Positions 59,621-61,907 of a stretch of 61,907 nucleotides of DNA are shown in pieces. The number at the start of each line of letters is the position of its first letter. Within the stretch, counting starts at the first letter, position 1. The DNA lies in contig CADBBH010000004.1 of NCBI GenBank assembly GCA_902792905.1, forward strand, positions 1 through 61,907, in the 5' to 3' direction. The notes below the pieces were generated by a model. That model was not told the origin of the DNA. It worked only from the letters and a program-made list of their open reading frames with translations, and did no database searches. The position numbers and the translations under genes were made by a program. This DNA comes from Oscillospiraceae bacterium (GTDB lineage: Bacteria > Bacillota > Clostridia > Oscillospirales > Acutalibacteraceae).

Positions 59621-60790
59621 TTATTTATATATTATCGGGTGCCTGTCCTTCTCCAGACCGGCAGGAAGAGGCGTTTCGAGGCAGGCGGTGTAGATATCGG
59701 TCGCCGTGCATTCGAGCGAAAATGCCCTCTGCGCCTGCTCTGAGCAGGAAGCAATATCCGCTGTTTTGGAGATTACGGGAAGAGCTGCCGCCTCTTTCAT
59801 ACGAGCAAGTATTTTGGCTCCCTTTCCGTTCAAGCCGAGGACCCGGATGTAAGGCGATTCAAGTGCCGCATCCTCACGGGTTATACCGATTAAAGCGCAC
59901 AGAATAATCCGCCTTATTCTCGCCAAAGTATAGCGCTTAGTTTTAGCGGTAAAATACATTTCTTCAAGCGATGAAGAGGTCTGCGCGGCTTTAAGAATTC
60001 TGTTTTCTATTCCCTCCGAAATATCGGGTAAGGCGGCGATTTCTTCAGCTTTCATATTGCGCAGTTTGCACAAAACGGCCGTCTCAAATTTGTTAAAAGA
60101 AACAGCGCTTATATCTGTAAAATCGTTATGAAATGAGGGCACAAAATCGTAATAATTATCACCCGAATATATCATTTTTCTTATATGCGATGCACTGGTA
60201 AAAAAGTCGGATTTTTCCTCCGAATCGTGCGGAACTGTCCTCTCAAAAGCGATGGGGCTTATGCCGCTGCCTAGGATTTTCAGTGCCGAAATATACTCAA
60301 TCGCAAGAATGTTATTAGGTTCTTTGATAATGTCGGCAAGCTCGGAACTAACTGCGCGCAGGGCGTTTTCCCGCGCTGCAGCATAAGTGATTCCCCCGGA
60401 CAACTCCGATTTTATCGCTTTGTCGAGTGCGTTTCCGCAAAGTAAATCCGCAGCTTTTTCAAGCATTTCAATATCCGCACACTCGCTTCCGAAAAAGAGG
60501 GAGTCAACAACGCCGGTCGCGTTCAGGATGCCGACGGCGCCGCGCGCAAAGGTCTGAGCACCCGAGAGAGCATGGATTACGGGCAGCTGAAGAACCAGAT
60601 CGGCCCCTCCTCTGAGCGCTGCGTCTGCTCTGAGCTGAGTCTCAAAAACTGCGGGTTCACCGCGCTGTACGAAATTGCCGCTCATAACAACAACTACGTT
60701 GTCAAATCCACTCTCCCGCGCCTTATTTATAATATATTCGTGCCCGTTATGAAAAGGATTGAATTCGGCGACTATGCCGCATGTTCTCAT
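59621..60790 (-). CDS. tmcAL: tRNA(Met) cytidine acetate ligase
   Basis: This 389-residue enzyme acetylates the wobble cytidine of elongator tRNA-Met using acetate and ATP. The nucleotidyltransferase-like motif is VAEFNPFHNGHEYII at the N-terminus, followed by VVMSGNFVQRGEPA, the signature of the family formerly called DUF795/YlbM. ATG 60790 is preferred because GGGAGAGAGGTGAGG lies upstream; an upstream in-frame extension has no ribosome site. It is divergent from ackA, an acetate-forming enzyme, which fits the shared metabolite though this may be chance. Confidence 0.95.
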   Translation of the reverse strand: MRTCGIVAEFNPFHNGHEYIINKARESGFDNVVVVMSGNFVQRGEPAVFETQLRADAALRGGADLVLQLPVIHALSGAQTFARGAVGILNATGVVDSLFFGSECADIEMLEKAADLLCGNALDKAIKSELSGGITYAAARENALRAVSSELADIIKEPNNILAIEYISALKILGSGISPIAFERTVPHDSEEKSDFFTSASHIRKMIYSGDNYYDFVPSFHNDFTDISAVSFNKFETAVLCKLRNMKAEEIAALPDISEGIENRILKAAQTSSSLEEMYFTAKTKRYTLARIRRIILCALIGITREDAALESPYIRVLGLNGKGAKILARMKEAAALPVISKTADIASCSEQAQRAFSLECTATDIYTACLETPLPAGLEKDRHPIIYK

Positions 60791-60827
60791 CTGCCTCACC
60801 TCTCTCCCGTGATTTGAATTTTTTCGC

Positions 60828-60856
60828 TTGCAAAATACAATATATAGGTATATAAT
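60828..60856 (+). promoter_or_regulatory. Promoter of ackA
   Basis: TTGCAA (60828-60833) and TATAAT (60851-60856) have 17 bp spacing, about 50 bases before the gene. Confidence 0.8.
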
Positions 60857-60910
60857 AAAATAGTTAAGTGCAAAATTCAAGCAAAAATTAAAAAATCGGA
60901 GTGATTGACT

Positions 60911-61907
60911 ATGAAAATTCTTGTTCTCAACTGCGGCAGTTCATCCCTCAAATATCAGCTTATCGATATGGAAGGCGAAGTCCTTCTCGCAAAAGGTATC
61001 TGCGAACAGATAGGCGACGCAAACGCCACTTTCACCCATAAGGTTCCCGCCGATGAAAGCAAAAATGTCAAGGCTATGCCCTATCTTATGGCTGACCACG
61101 GCGAAGCGATCAAGCTTGTTATCGACACCCTTGTCAGCGAAGACAGAGGCGTTATAAAATCAACCGATGAAATCGGCGCGGTAGGCCACAGAGTCCTTCA
61201 CGGTGCAGAGAAATTCAGCGCCTCCGTGCTTGTTACCGAAGAGGTCAAGGCGGCTATCAGAGAATGCTTCAAATTCGGCCCGCTCCATAACCCTGCAAAC
61301 CTCAAGGGTATTGAAGCCTGCGAAAAGATTATGGATGTTCCGCAGGTCGCGGTTTTTGACACGGGATTCCATCAGACAATGCCCGATTACGTTTATCTCT
61401 ATGCCCTTCCCTATGAATTCTATAAAGAAGACGGCATACGTAAGTACGGCTTCCACGGCACCAGCCACAGATATGTCAGCGGCAGATGCATCGATCTGCT
61501 CGGCGGCAAGGCAGAAGGAACAAAAATAGTCACCTGCCATCTCGGCAACGGTTCATCAATCACCGCCGTCAAAGACGGAAAATGCCTTGATACTACCATG
61601 GGACTGACTCCGCTTGAGGGCATTATAATGGGCACCCGCTGCGGCTCAATCGACCCCGCAATCGTTCCGACCATTATGAAAGAGCATAATCTCACACCCG
61701 ACGAGATGGACGCTCTTATGAATAAAAAGAGCGGTATGCTCGGTATCGCCGGCACCAGCGACAACAGAGAGATTGAAAACAGAGCAAAGGAAGGCGACCC
61801 GGTCGCAATGCTCGTTGAATCAATGCTCTGTCACCAGCTCATCAAGTATATCGGCGGTTACGCCGCGGCAATGGGCGGCCTTGACGCCGTTGTGTTCACA
61901 GGCGGTA
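60911..61907 (+). CDS. ackA: Acetate kinase, 3' end beyond window
   Basis: This gene is cut by the window edge, with 332 of about 400 residues visible. The enzyme makes ATP and acetate from acetyl phosphate, the last step of acetogenic fermentation. ASKHA-fold motifs are VLNCGSSSLKYQL at the N-terminus, VFDTGFHQTMP, YGFHGTSHRYV, and CHLGNGSSI, with the visible end AVVFTGG in the adenosine site. CGGAG precedes ATG 60911. pta is not upstream. The frame is open with no sign of damage. Confidence 0.97.
   Translation, partial: MKILVLNCGSSSLKYQLIDMEGEVLLAKGICEQIGDANATFTHKVPADESKNVKAMPYLMADHGEAIKLVIDTLVSEDRGVIKSTDEIGAVGHRVLHGAEKFSASVLVTEEVKAAIRECFKFGPLHNPANLKGIEACEKIMDVPQVAVFDTGFHQTMPDYVYLYALPYEFYKEDGIRKYGFHGTSHRYVSGRCIDLLGGKAEGTKIVTCHLGNGSSITAVKDGKCLDTTMGLTPLEGIIMGTRCGSIDPAIVPTIMKEHNLTPDEMDALMNKKSGMLGIAGTSDNREIENRAKEGDPVAMLVESMLCHQLIKYIGGYAAAMGGLDAVVFTGG

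Noticed and set aside
60911-61907. Acetate kinase as a truncated pseudogene
   Set aside because: The frame is open to the window edge with all motifs intact; the truncation is only the window boundary.

Overview
The window looks like chromosome from a mid-GC Firmicute of class Clostridia, most likely an uncultured gut lineage near Oscillospirales. This is inferred from strong AGGAGG-type ribosome binding sites, canonical TTGACA-17-TATAAT promoters, a tryptophan T-box, a SAM-I riboswitch, a perfect CIRCE element, the rpoB-rpoC-rpsL-rpsG-fusA-tuf order, and secreted DUF4838, GH39 and papain-type proteins typical of gut clostridia. There is no sign of phage, transposon, integron, CRISPR array, tRNA or rRNA. 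Both ends cut through genes: a secreted protein of unknown function at the left and acetate kinase at the right.

Layout from left to right. (1) 1-4520: a truncated secreted protein, then a GntR/YtrA-type repressor with an ABC ATPase, two ABC-2 permeases and a CPBP membrane protease. (2) 4531-9775: an Hsp20 gene with CIRCE, divergent from a DUF5058 membrane protein, a second membrane protein, a secreted calcineurin-like phosphoesterase and a tail-anchored calcineurin-like phosphoesterase. This is the least explained block. (3) 9792-13127: a membrane-embedded M28 peptidase and a secreted papain-like protease. (4) 13219-15070: a tryptophan T-box and a stand-alone TrpB-like synthase. (5) 15082-21444: a minus-strand operon (Gfo/Idh dehydrogenase, nagB, metG, tatD) divergent from two tandem TIM-barrel sugar isomerase/epimerase genes. 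(6) 21451-24509: SAM riboswitch, metK, a GT2 glycosyltransferase and an F420 gamma-glutamyl ligase homologue. (7) 24508-27109: glycerate kinase and an M20 peptidase, divergent from (8) truB and a run of secreted or stand-alone genes (DUF4838, MmcQ/YjbR, GH39-like, PPOX-like) up to 32712. (9) 32716-34574: a secreted esterase and a YczE/YitT-type membrane protein. (10) 34656-40705: uvrB, uvrA and an N-acetylhexosamine 1-kinase-like gene. (11) 40737-47012: a small XRE regulator divergent from pncB, a third calcineurin-like phosphoesterase and a YfhO-type membrane protein. (12) 47031-59522: the minus-strand RNA polymerase and str cluster. (13) 59621-61907: tmcAL and, divergently, ackA.

How the parts fit. 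Much of the accessory content points to a peptide- and glycan-feeding gut anaerobe: secreted proteases and glycoside hydrolases, amino-sugar steps (NagB, NahK-like kinase), sugar isomerases and dehydrogenase, and acetate kinase. Almost every transcription unit has a recognisable promoter and ends in a perfect hairpin, often shared by convergent genes. The most unusual structural feature is the rpoB promoter, which sits inside the loop of what looks like the upstream gene's terminator.
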